Source: a virus. From it: a stretch of 48,437 nt of DNA. The stretch spans positions 1 to 48,437 of IMG/VR virus record IMGVR_UViG_3300025383_000037; one strand, written 5' to 3'. Under the pieces are notes generated by a model. That model did not search any database, had not been told where the DNA came from, and saw only the letters and a program-made list of their open reading frames with translations. Numbering within the stretch: position 1 is the stretch's first letter; each line of letters starts with the position of its first letter. The translations under genes and the position numbers were made by a program. Positions 17,878 through 24,684 of the stretch are shown here, piece by piece.

Positions 17878-18579
17878 ATGGAAGATTATAAAAACGCAAA
17901 AAGTGCATGGGAATTTGGAAAAAACCGCAGCAGTTATCATTTCGACACAAAGATACGAGACATGCGATGGGATACTGTTCAAGGGTTGGGAAAATTTAGT
18001 GGCGATTGGTCCAAAGAACTTGATGAAGCGATTAAAAACTCAATTCCAGTAAACATTGAAAATCGTCGCAGAGCATGGGCAAAAGATCGTGGCGAAGAAC
18101 ACAATATGGTAAAACTCAATACTGCTGAAACAAATGATTTTTTAGCAGTTGGTGCAGACCCAGAAATGATTATTTTTAGAGTAAATCATGATTTGGCAGA
18201 GCCTTTTCAAAAAATGGTAGATATGATTGGTCTTGATCGTCATGAAAGTAGATTGCATATTCAATTTCCTGGCGAAGCCTTCCTTGGGCATGTTGACAGG
18301 TTTGATTTAAATTATCCAGGCGTAGATCAAGATGATTTAATGCGAATTGGAATCATGTTAAAAGATTACGAACAAGGACAATTTTTCCAATTTGGAAATC
18401 ATCTTTACCAATTTTGGAGAGCAGGCGATATTCACACATTTGATTATCGTCATGTTCCACATTATACTGCCAATAGTGGGCTGTCTCCTCGTGTGACATT
18501 GTTCACGACTGGAATTATTACAGATAAAACTCGTGCCTTTTTAAAACAAACAAGGCACGTGTCCGAAATTAAAATTTAA
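17878..18579 (+). CDS. 2OG-Fe(II) oxygenase, paralogue 2
   Basis: A 233-residue paralogue of the protein at 16054-16791. The Fe(II) ligands fit FLGHVDRF (His138, Asp140) and HVPHYTAN (His195), and Arg205 in SPRVTLFT would bind 2-oxoglutarate. The start ATG at 17878 is preferred because it aligns with the paralogue's start (MEDYKNAKSAWEF against MSEYEEWNDSRWEF); a GTG at 17866 overlapping the previous TGA is an alternative. A perfect 8-bp inverted repeat (CGTGCCTT/AAGGCACG, 18532-18559) lies in the last codons and has no U-tract. The two copies are diverged enough to have different substrates or steps. Confidence 0.75.
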   Translation: MEDYKNAKSAWEFGKNRSSYHFDTKIRDMRWDTVQGLGKFSGDWSKELDEAIKNSIPVNIENRRRAWAKDRGEEHNMVKLNTAETNDFLAVGADPEMIIFRVNHDLAEPFQKMVDMIGLDRHESRLHIQFPGEAFLGHVDRFDLNYPGVDQDDLMRIGIMLKDYEQGQFFQFGNHLYQFWRAGDIHTFDYRHVPHYTANSGLSPRVTLFTTGIITDKTRAFLKQTRHVSEIKI

Positions 18580-18597
18580 TTAAAGAAGGAAAATAAA

Positions 18598-20052
18598 ATG
18601 GATATTCAACACATGTTTCCAATTTTTAGTCAAGAAACTGGTTTCTTGATGATTGGATTATATGCTCTTTTTGTTTTTTTCTTAACCAGCATTTATGCTA
18701 AGGGTTTTGATAAGAGCAAAGAAAGTTTTCTTGTAGCAAATCGTGAAATTGGTTTGTGGCAAGGCAGCACAAGTGTAGGCGCAGGATGGATTCACGCACC
18801 TGGTTTATTTGTTGCAGCACAGCAAGGTTATAATAATGGTTGGCCAGGTGTATTCTGGTTTAGCTTTGGTAACTTTTTTGCGTTAATTGTATTTGCTTAC
18901 TTTATCAATAATTTCCGCAATGAAAACGGAAAAATTTTCACGTTAAGTGATTATTTTAGAAGTAAGTGGGGCAAACTTGTTGGTATGTTGATCGTTGTTC
19001 AAATGCTACTAAGCACATTACAAAGTTTGACTATTGATTTGTTTGCTGGATCACAAAGTGTTTCGCTGCTAACTGGTGTAAATCCTATTGTTGTTAGCTT
19101 ATTGTTGGTCGGTATTGCTCTCACATATAGTTTGCGTGGTGGATTAAAGGCAAGCATTATTACTGACATTGTAAAAATTGTTTCAATCTTTATTGGTGTT
19201 GCTGTAGTAGGTTACTTTGTTTATAGCACTACTGGTTTCCAACCAATTATCGACGGTATTGCAGGTAAAACTGGCAAGGGAACAAATTTATGGAGCGATA
19301 GCTTTACGCTTGGGTTGCTGTTTGGGTTTGGTATTCCAACTGTTATTGGTCACTTTGCAAGTCCATGGACAGGCAATGAAAACTATCAAAATGCATTTAG
19401 TATGAAGCCAAATGTAGCTTTTAAAGCAAACATTATTGGTCCATTCTATTGGCTAGTATTACAACTAATTGGTGCGCCACTTGGTATGATTGCCGCTGGT
19501 CTGCACTATGATGTAAGCGGTCCAAAAACAGGGTTCATCAATATCATTGTTATGACAACAGTTGTTGGTCCTTGGTTGGCATGTTTCTTCCTTGTAGCGG
19601 TTTTTGCTGGTCTCATCAGTATCATTGATACTATGTTGTTAAACAGTGCTAACTTATTTGGCAATGATGTTCATGACGCACTTAAAGGTAAAAATCCAAT
19701 TCTTTGGAGCAGAATAGCAATGCTTGTATTTGCAGCAATTGGTATCACGCTTGCTAATATTCCTGGCCTTGATCTAAACTTGATTTTCTTGTTTGGTAAA
19801 ACTTGGGGACTATGTTTCTTCATTCCAATTATGATTGGTATGCTCGCACCAAATACTCTTACAAAGTATGGGTTTCTTGGTGGTGCTGCAGTAGGAGCAT
19901 TGATAGGATCACCAGTTTATGTTTATGGACTTATTGGTGGCGGCGGACCTGTAGTACAGGTGTGTGGCACACTTATTCAAGTTTTTGGTGCTGGTATTAC
20001 TTGTTACATTGTTAGCAAACTTACTGCACCAAAGCAGATCGCTGTAGCATGA
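18598..20052 (+). CDS. Sodium:solute symporter (SSS family)
   Basis: A 484-residue integral membrane protein with about 13 hydrophobic helices and the LeuT-like arrangement of the SSS family. Family features seen are FLVANREIGLWQGSTSVGAGW near the N-terminus (in two stretches), ALTYSLRGGLKASIITDIVK, and the segment PWTGNENYQNAFSMKP where the family has a conserved Q-x-A-like motif. Members import sugars, amino acids, urea, betaine or similar solutes with Na+. Length and helix count look complete. It has a good ribosome site (AAGAAGGAAAA). A full-length symporter is rare in a phage and would act in the host membrane, possibly feeding the neighbouring enzymes. Confidence 0.85.
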   Translation: MDIQHMFPIFSQETGFLMIGLYALFVFFLTSIYAKGFDKSKESFLVANREIGLWQGSTSVGAGWIHAPGLFVAAQQGYNNGWPGVFWFSFGNFFALIVFAYFINNFRNENGKIFTLSDYFRSKWGKLVGMLIVVQMLLSTLQSLTIDLFAGSQSVSLLTGVNPIVVSLLLVGIALTYSLRGGLKASIITDIVKIVSIFIGVAVVGYFVYSTTGFQPIIDGIAGKTGKGTNLWSDSFTLGLLFGFGIPTVIGHFASPWTGNENYQNAFSMKPNVAFKANIIGPFYWLVLQLIGAPLGMIAAGLHYDVSGPKTGFINIIVMTTVVGPWLACFFLVAVFAGLISIIDTMLLNSANLFGNDVHDALKGKNPILWSRIAMLVFAAIGITLANIPGLDLNLIFLFGKTWGLCFFIPIMIGMLAPNTLTKYGFLGGAAVGALIGSPVYVYGLIGGGGPVVQVCGTLIQVFGAGITCYIVSKLTAPKQIAVA

Positions 20053-20522
20053 ATAAGAAAATACTAATAATGGGCTTGCCAGGGTCGGGTAAAACGACAC
20101 TGGCGAAAGCCTTGGCACCAAAATTAAAAGCAATTCATTGGAACGCTGACGCTGTTCGTGCAAACATTAACAGTCATCTTGGGTTTAGTGAAGCGGATCG
20201 CATAGAACAAGCCAGACGAATGGGTTGGCTATGCGACCAAGTTACAGCAGCAGGTTCATGGGTGATAGCCGATTTTGTTTGTCCCACACCAGCCACTCGT
20301 GCAGCCTTTGGACCTGCTACTGTTATTTGGGTTGATACTATTAAAGAAGGGCGGTTTGAGGATACGAATAAGTTGTTTGTAAATCCAGAACCAGGCAGTT
20401 ATTATTTTCGTGTAGATACACAAGATGCTAACTTTTGGTCAAAGTATATCATGGAAGAACTTGATTTTGACACGAACCCAACTTGGATTAAAGCAATGTT
20501 TAAAGGATTGAAACACTCATGA
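20049..20522 (+). CDS. APS-kinase-like P-loop kinase
   Basis: A 157-residue protein with a Walker A motif GLPGSGKTTLAKALA at residues 9-23, then HWNADAVRANINSHLGFSEA and DRIEQARRMGWLCDQV, which follow the adenylylsulfate kinase pattern (DGDNVR...LGFS..DR.EN.RR). APS kinase makes PAPS, the sulfate donor for sulfotransferases. It lacks some C-terminal family motifs, so another small-molecule kinase is possible. The start overlaps the symporter stop (ATGA), and the stop overlaps the next start, so it is tightly coupled in the operon. Its place beside two sulfotransferase-like genes supports the PAPS role. Confidence 0.68.
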   Translation: MNKKILIMGLPGSGKTTLAKALAPKLKAIHWNADAVRANINSHLGFSEADRIEQARRMGWLCDQVTAAGSWVIADFVCPTPATRAAFGPATVIWVDTIKEGRFEDTNKLFVNPEPGSYYFRVDTQDANFWSKYIMEELDFDTNPTWIKAMFKGLKHS

Positions 20523-20884
20523 CAAGATGGAATAATCAAGCACCTACGGTGCAAATGTTAGGGCGTTGGCAACCATGGCATGATGGGCATCTTGCACTAT
20601 TCAAACGAGCACATGCCAAGACAGGTCAAGTTATGATTATGGTGCGTGATGTTGGTGGCAGTGAAAATAATCCATTTGATTATTCATTTGTCAAAGACCG
20701 CATCATCAAAGAATTGGAAGCACAGGGTTATAAATTTAATCGTGATTTTCTTGTAAATCTTGTTCCAAATATTGTCAATATTACATATGGGCGTGATGTT
20801 GGATATAAGATTGAACAAGAAGTATTTGATGAAGAAACACACGCTATAAGTGCAACCAAGATTCGTAAAGAAATGGGTTTATGA
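20519..20884 (+). CDS. Small HxGH nucleotidylyltransferase
   Basis: A 121-residue protein with GRWQPWHDGHLALFKRA at residues about 15-31, the HxGH motif that binds the nucleotide phosphates, and ISATKIRKEM near the end, the matching ISxTxxR motif. These define the adenylyl/cytidylyltransferase superfamily. MVRDVGGSENNPFDYSFV in between is reminiscent of ATP sulfurylase, and its position after an APS-kinase-like gene would suit sulfate activation, but the protein is far shorter than ATP sulfurylase. A cytidylyltransferase that activates a lipid head group or sugar is equally possible. It overlaps both neighbours by 4 bp. Confidence 0.7.
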   Translation: MTRWNNQAPTVQMLGRWQPWHDGHLALFKRAHAKTGQVMIMVRDVGGSENNPFDYSFVKDRIIKELEAQGYKFNRDFLVNLVPNIVNITYGRDVGYKIEQEVFDEETHAISATKIRKEMGL

Positions 20885-21513
20885 AATATATCTTTGTTGC
20901 AGGTGCGCCAGGTTCTAAGTGGAGTAGTGTAGTAAAAAACATATATTACTCCCCTTCAATAGATACGAGTGATTATAGCGATGCTAGAATTTATTATCAT
21001 GATGCAAGCGGTGCAAATCAATTAATGCACCTTGGCGCATACTTTGATCCACACATGGAGTTTGGTGATAAACTTCACCTTATGCCTTACATAAGCAAGC
21101 AAGAGTTAGAAGCAGAATTTGATCGTCCGTTTAGTGGGGAAGGTGTTCGCATCATTAAGAGTCATGTATTTTGCCATCATCTTGATTTTATTCGTAAGAC
21201 TTGGCCAGATTGCCCAATTGTTCTCGTTCATAGAGATAATGATGCGTGTTTGGGCTGGTGGGTCCGTTGCGGACACTTTGGCATAACTTATCCTAGTTAT
21301 GGTGGATATTATAAGAATTTGCGTGAAATGAGTTTTCACATTGATAAACAAAATGCAGATTTGAGAAAATTTGTAAAAGACAATCCATCAGCAATGATGT
21401 CAGATAATATTGAATTATGTGAAAAACTAGGTATTGATTTACCAGTTGAATTGGATATTCAAAATTATAATTTAAACAACATTAATGTTTATTTGAACCA
21501 AAACGCATCATAA
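20881..21513 (+). CDS. Sulfotransferase-like protein
   Basis: A 210-residue protein starting MKYIFVAGAPGSKWSSVV, a sulfotransferase-type 5'-phosphosulfate loop, followed by IIKSHVFCHHLDFIRKTW and PIVLVHRDNDACLGWWVRCG near residues 114-134, which fits the 3'-phosphate binding strand (R-D-x-x-A/S). It is the last gene of the operon and overlaps the nucleotidylyltransferase by 4 bp. The acceptor is unknown. Its 3' end overlaps the convergent small gene by 32 bp. Together with the gene at 15368 it brackets the operon with two sulfotransferase-like proteins of different sequence. Confidence 0.62.
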   Translation: MKYIFVAGAPGSKWSSVVKNIYYSPSIDTSDYSDARIYYHDASGANQLMHLGAYFDPHMEFGDKLHLMPYISKQELEAEFDRPFSGEGVRIIKSHVFCHHLDFIRKTWPDCPIVLVHRDNDACLGWWVRCGHFGITYPSYGGYYKNLREMSFHIDKQNADLRKFVKDNPSAMMSDNIELCEKLGIDLPVELDIQNYNLNNINVYLNQNAS

Positions 21514-21775
21514 AGATATTAACATCTTCGCTATTGTTGAAAAATAATGACCAATATGGATCGCCGCTATTGAATCTAAATGACAATGAATAGTCATAAC
21601 TAAAACATTCATCACACCATTTTTTCAATGGTGCTTGTATTGTTTCTTTTAAAAAATCAGTACCTAATGGGGGGAAATGTGGCAACCCGATATTGGGATA
21701 AACTCTAACCAAAAATTTATCAGGTGCAAGAGAAGTAACAGAACTTATTTCTATATCATCTATTGTAGGCGTCAT
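21482..21775 (-). CDS. Small protein, YW...MRFG family
   Basis: A 97-residue protein of unknown function. The end FRFNSGDPYWSLFFNNSEDVNI (in two parts) followed by FMMRFG resembles the end of the small protein at 41859-42092 (RFNNGEPYWELRGG...FIAMRWGG) and, more weakly, those at 42092-42355 and 42343-42570. These look like members of one small phage family scattered at two loci. It shares a 4-bp ATGA overlap with the small gene upstream. No domain is recognised. Confidence 0.65.
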   Translation of the reverse strand: MTPTIDDIEISSVTSLAPDKFLVRVYPNIGLPHFPPLGTDFLKETIQAPLKKWCDECFSYDYSLSFRFNSGDPYWSLFFNNSEDVNIFMMRFGSNKH

Positions 21776-21933
21776 TTATGAACTTTGCGTATCTCATCGA
21801 TACGCTGAGTCATATACTCTATTACAGTAAGTCTTTTGTCATCAGGCATATCGTATGTCTTAGTTTTTAATTCGTTATTGATTATATATGTAAAAGCAAA
21901 CTCAATCATTTTTGCAATGGAGTAATTTAACAT
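21772..21933 (-). CDS. Small protein, 53 residues
   Basis: Minus-strand frame that starts MLNYSIAKMIEFAFTYI and ends DEIRKVHK. Its TGA overlaps the ATG of the next gene (ATGA), which supports it as a real coupled gene. The upstream sequence is AT-rich with no clear Shine-Dalgarno sequence. Function is unknown; the charged C-terminal half looks helical. Confidence 0.55.
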   Translation of the reverse strand: MLNYSIAKMIEFAFTYIINNELKTKTYDMPDDKRLTVIEYMTQRIDEIRKVHK

Positions 21934-21973
21934 AATAATATTTATTACGATTTTATGACTGTAGAAAAAATAT

Positions 21974-22048
21974 TGGAGCGGACTAGGGGAATCGAACCCC
22001 TCGCTGCAGCTTGGAAGGCTGCGGTATTACCACTATACGAAATCCGCT
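21974..22048 (-). tRNA. tRNA-Gly (UCC)
   Basis: The minus strand folds as a cloverleaf with acceptor AGCGGAT/GTCCGCT, T-loop TTCGATT, anticodon stem GCAGC/GCTGC and loop CTTCCAA (anticodon TCC). The CCA end is encoded. Confidence 0.93.
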
Positions 22049-22167
22049 TACTTAATATAATCATGTATATTTACATCTGCAAATAGCCACTTGCAAAGAA
22101 GTGCAAACCAAAATAATTTGGCTACGAAATCAAACATTCGTTCAAACAGTTTAAACTTCTTATACAT
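22048..22167 (-). CDS. Possible small membrane peptide
   Basis: A 39-residue frame starting MYKKFKLFERMFDFV with a hydrophobic stretch FVAKLFWFALLCKWLF and a weak ribosome site (AAAGAGAAC). It fills the gap between tRNA-Ser and tRNA-Gly and its stop touches the tRNA-Gly end. It may equally be a non-coding spacer of the tRNA precursor. Confidence 0.3.
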   Translation of the reverse strand: MYKKFKLFERMFDFVAKLFWFALLCKWLFADVNIHDYIK

Positions 22168-22189
22168 GTTCTCTTTACTTTCTCTATGT

Positions 22190-22277
22190 TGGCGGAAAGG
22201 GTGAGATTCGAACTCACGGAACATTGCTGTTCGGCAGTTTTCAAGACTGCAGGCATAAACCACTCGCCCACCTTTCC
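22190..22277 (-). tRNA. tRNA-Ser (UGA)
   Basis: Minus-strand cloverleaf with acceptor GGAAAGG/CCTTTCC, a long variable arm typical of tRNA-Ser, T-loop TTCGAAT and anticodon loop CTTGAAA (anticodon TGA). CCA is encoded. Confidence 0.93.
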
Positions 22278-22282
22278 AATAA

Positions 22283-22358
22283 TGGTGCCCGCACGACGAT
22301 TTGAACGCCGGACCTAACGATTACTAATCGTTTGCTCTACCAACTGAGCTATGCGGGC
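22283..22358 (-). tRNA. tRNA-Thr (AGU)
   Basis: Minus-strand cloverleaf with acceptor GCCCGCA/TGCGGGC, T-loop TTCAAAT, anticodon stem AACGA/TCGTT and loop TTAGTAA. The anticodon is AGT. A34 in tRNA-Thr is unusual in bacteria and their phages, where UGU or GGU is normal. CCA is encoded. Confidence 0.9.
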
Positions 22359-22361
22359 ATT

Positions 22362-22443
22362 TGGTGCGCATGGAGGGACTCGAACCCCCACCCCGAAGGA
22401 CTAGTTCCTAAGACTAGCGTGGCTACCATTACACCACATGCGC
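22362..22443 (-). tRNA. tRNA-Leu (UAG)
   Basis: Minus-strand cloverleaf with acceptor GCGCATG/CATGCGC, a short variable arm with TCCTTCGGGG, T-loop TTCGAGT and anticodon loop CTTAGGA (anticodon TAG). CCA is encoded. It is the first tRNA downstream of the promoter at 22455-22483. Confidence 0.93.
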
Positions 22444-22454
22444 ATCATTTAATT

Positions 22455-22483
22455 ATATTACAATAAATAGTTATGCATGTCAA
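22455..22483 (-). promoter_or_regulatory. Sigma70-like promoter for the Leu-Thr-Ser-Gly tRNAs
   Basis: On the minus strand TTGACA is followed after 17 nt by TAATAT, ending about 12 nt before tRNA-Leu. Confidence 0.7.
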
Positions 22484-22579
22484 GAGAAAAGTATATAAAT
22501 TATCTTCTTTATTCGTTTATTTTAGCCCATACATTCTTGGGATGCACAATCATAGCACAAACATTAGCAAAGTTTTAAC

Positions 22580-23203
22580 ATGGACCTGAAACAAATTCAA
22601 GGATTATTAGACATGGTTATGAAAGATAAGAATGGTAAGGTATTAAGTCGTAGTGAAGGTGAAGCAGTTCTAAAAGGTCTTGCTTCTATTACAATTACAA
22701 TCTTTGCTGCACTCCTTGCGATCACATCTTGGCTCGGTGGTCAGGTTAGTGGCAAAATCATGGCTGATAATATTGAACTTGGCGATACTTGGGGTTTTTA
22801 TCAAGCCAAGAGTATCAAGCAAAACATGTACCAACTTAACCTTGATGATTTAAAAGTTCAAATTGCTGATCCAGCAACCGACAAAAGTTTAATACCAGCC
22901 TTAAAAGCACGTGCTGAAAATTATCAAAAATATATTGATGTATTAGAAAGCGATCCAAAAGGTGAAGGTAAAAAAGAAATTATGGCAAAAGGTCGTGCGC
23001 TTGAAGCAGACCGTGATAGTGCCAAGAAGCGTAGCCCATTCTTTGGTATGGCTGGCACAATCATTCAGATTGCTATTATCTTTTCAACCACTGCTATTCT
23101 TGCCGTCAGCATGGCTCTATGGTATAGCAGCATTGCGGTTGGTATCATTGGCTTGATTGTATTGGCAGATGGAATTTGGTATTTCTTTCCACTACCGTTC
23201 TAA
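22580..23203 (+). CDS. DUF4337-like membrane protein
   Basis: A 207-residue protein with a cytosolic N-terminus, a helix at about residues 33-52 (ITIFAALLAITSWLGG), then DTWGFYQAKSIKQNMYQ, the hallmark of DUF4337, a charged helical middle, and two more helices at about 150-170 and 176-200. DUF4337 proteins are small bacterial membrane proteins of unknown role. The C-terminus SSIAVGIIGLIVLADGIWYF matches the family's last helix. It is the only plus-strand gene in this tRNA-rich part and converges with the SGNH gene, overlapping its stop by 12 bp. It is probably host-derived. Confidence 0.78.
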   Translation: MDLKQIQGLLDMVMKDKNGKVLSRSEGEAVLKGLASITITIFAALLAITSWLGGQVSGKIMADNIELGDTWGFYQAKSIKQNMYQLNLDDLKVQIADPATDKSLIPALKARAENYQKYIDVLESDPKGEGKKEIMAKGRALEADRDSAKKRSPFFGMAGTIIQIAIIFSTTAILAVSMALWYSSIAVGIIGLIVLADGIWYFFPLPF

Positions 23204-23944
23204 TTGCGTCAATATCCATTCTGCAAGCCCTTGGTGAGCACGTCTGTCAGGATGTCCCCAATCAGGAAAATTAGTATGATGATAGCAGTAATGTATCCAA
23301 TTTGTTGATGCTTCTGCTTCCACTATAAACCTATCACGATTAAAATCTGCTTCGTATTTTTCAGCAAATTCTGATAGATGTGCTATAAGATGTGGATGCT
23401 TTATCGGTTTATCAAATATTAATTCATTTGCCCAATCATTCAGTACTATCTTTGCAAAGGCAAATTTCTGTATGATTGGATTAACTACTGCCATTCCGCC
23501 TATTACGATAAATGGAATGTTATATTGTTCATACAGTGTAGAAAATTTTAGATATGTTTCTTGCCATAAATCATCATGAATTGCATCATATCCATTATAA
23601 TCTTGTAATTTTTTACTATCTATTGTTGCGTTGTTGTTAATAATATCTCTAACAGGTTCAGTCTGAAACCATATGATATAATCATAATCATGCTTTGTTT
23701 TTAAATGGTTAGCACATATAGTATATGCGTTGAGATTACTATCACCACCTACACATAAATTTGTAAAAGTATGCTCATTTAAATATACACCAACATGCGT
23801 ATTGGGTATTGGCACTGTTTTACACCAATAATTTGGTTTATCACCAAATAAATGCCAATCATTATCTGGCGCAGCAACTGCATAAATGAAATCTTTTGAC
23901 CATTCGCCGCAGCCCCAACTGTCGCCTATTATAAGAAAATTCAT
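23192..23944 (-). CDS. SGNH/GDSL-like hydrolase family protein
   Basis: A 250-residue protein with SGNH-type blocks: block I NFLIIGDSWGCGEW at the start (Ser9 as nucleophile), block II/III-like LCVGGDSNLNAYT (Gly and Asn), and block V DWGHPDRRAHQGLAEWI with Asp and His in D-x-x-H spacing. The family includes esterases and glycan O-acetyl transferases or hydrolases. No signal peptide is seen, so it would act in the cytosol. A second, distant SGNH protein is at 40991-41854. Its ATG is 4 nt after a late-type promoter motif and has no ribosome site, so the mRNA may be leaderless. Confidence 0.72.
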   Translation of the reverse strand: MNFLIIGDSWGCGEWSKDFIYAVAAPDNDWHLFGDKPNYWCKTVPIPNTHVGVYLNEHTFTNLCVGGDSNLNAYTICANHLKTKHDYDYIIWFQTEPVRDIINNNATIDSKKLQDYNGYDAIHDDLWQETYLKFSTLYEQYNIPFIVIGGMAVVNPIIQKFAFAKIVLNDWANELIFDKPIKHPHLIAHLSEFAEKYEADFNRDRFIVEAEASTNWIHYCYHHTNFPDWGHPDRRAHQGLAEWILTQLER

Positions 23945-23948
23945 GGGG

Positions 23949-23956
23949 TATTTATA
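23949..23956 (-). promoter_or_regulatory. Late-type promoter TATAAATA, abutting the start codon
   Basis: The minus strand reads TATAAATACCCCATG, a perfect T4-type late promoter core 4 nt from the start of the SGNH gene. No Shine-Dalgarno sequence fits between. Confidence 0.65.
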
Positions 23957-23964
23957 GTGAAAAA

Positions 23965-24039
23965 TGGCTTCGGAGGTAGGGATCGAACCTACGACACACG
24001 GATTAACAGTCCGCTGATCTACCGCTGATCTACTCCGAA
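23965..24039 (-). tRNA. tRNA-Asn (GUU)
   Basis: Minus-strand cloverleaf with acceptor TTCGGAG/CTCCGAA, T-loop TTCGATC and anticodon loop CTGTTAA (anticodon GTT). CCA is encoded. Confidence 0.93.
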
Positions 24040-24055
24040 ATAACCTTGTATTATC

Positions 24056-24083
24056 ATTATACTTATATTTTGTTTTTTGTCAA
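24056..24083 (-). promoter_or_regulatory. Sigma70-like promoter for tRNA-Asn
   Basis: On the minus strand TTGACA is followed after 16 nt by a perfect TATAAT, about 17 nt before tRNA-Asn. Confidence 0.75.
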
Positions 24084-24092
24084 ATATTATTT

Positions 24093-24515
24093 TTAACCAT
24101 ATTGAGATAATCCTAAAGATTTTCTACCACGGCCAGTGTTTTTTGCACCAAATGTTGGAGATTGTGAATCGCAATTTGGACATACTAATCTAAAATTATC
24201 TGGTTTATTATTTGAAGCATTGCCATCAATATGATCAACCCATAATCTAATAGGTTTATCTTGCCAAGATTCTATACCACAGCAACTACATTTATTCCCA
24301 TCTTGTTCACACAAGAATTGGTATATAAAACTTCTCTTTACTGGTTTTCCTTCTAACCATTCTTGTTTTCTTTTTTGATAAAATAATTTTGATGTATGTG
24401 TTGCTTGACAAGCATTATTACAATACTTGTGTTTGCTACTATATCCACTAAATGGTATATCCGCATCACAAGACACGCATTTAAATATTGTATCTTTTTT
24501 TCCCTTGTAATTCAT
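24093..24515 (-). CDS. HNH endonuclease, homing type
   Basis: A 140-residue protein with an N-terminal CVSCDADIPF...KYCNNACQ zinc-type Cys cluster and a C-terminal HNH core: CSCCGIESW, LWVDHIDGNASNNKPDNFRL and VCPNCDSQ. The DH-x-N-x-x-H-like core (DHIDGNASNN) is the catalytic metal site, and the second Cys pairs bind structural zinc. The GRGRK end may contact DNA. Such free-standing endonucleases often invade phage tRNA arrays. It lies between tRNA-Asn and tRNA-Arg, with AGAGGATG as ribosome site and a late-type promoter upstream. Confidence 0.87.
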   Translation of the reverse strand: MNYKGKKDTIFKCVSCDADIPFSGYSSKHKYCNNACQATHTSKLFYQKRKQEWLEGKPVKRSFIYQFLCEQDGNKCSCCGIESWQDKPIRLWVDHIDGNASNNKPDNFRLVCPNCDSQSPTFGAKNTGRGRKSLGLSQYG

Positions 24516-24535
24516 AACTACATCCTCTTATAGGG

Positions 24536-24542
24536 TATTTAT
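24536..24542 (-). promoter_or_regulatory. Late-type promoter of the HNH gene
   Basis: The minus strand reads ATAAATA in GTATAAATACCC, 20 nt before the ATG at 24515, with AGAGGAT in between. Confidence 0.55.
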
Positions 24543-24568
24543 ACTGGTTGTAGATTTTCGTATTATTT

Positions 24569-24645
24569 TGGAGCCTACGGAGGGATTCGAACCCCCGACC
24601 CACGGTTTCGAAGACCGCTATTCTATTCCACTGAACTACGTAGGC
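24569..24645 (-). tRNA. tRNA-Arg (UCG)
   Basis: Minus-strand cloverleaf with acceptor GCCTACG/CGTAGGC, T-loop TTCGAAT and anticodon loop CTTCGAA (anticodon TCG). CCA is encoded. Confidence 0.92.
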
Positions 24646-24684
24646 AAAAATTTTAACATGTTTTCTTATAAGTTAAATATTGTT

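Noticed and set aside
22168-22263. Upstream extension of the minus-strand frame ending at 22048
   Set aside because: It runs through tRNA-Ser, so only the short part after 22167 could be coding.
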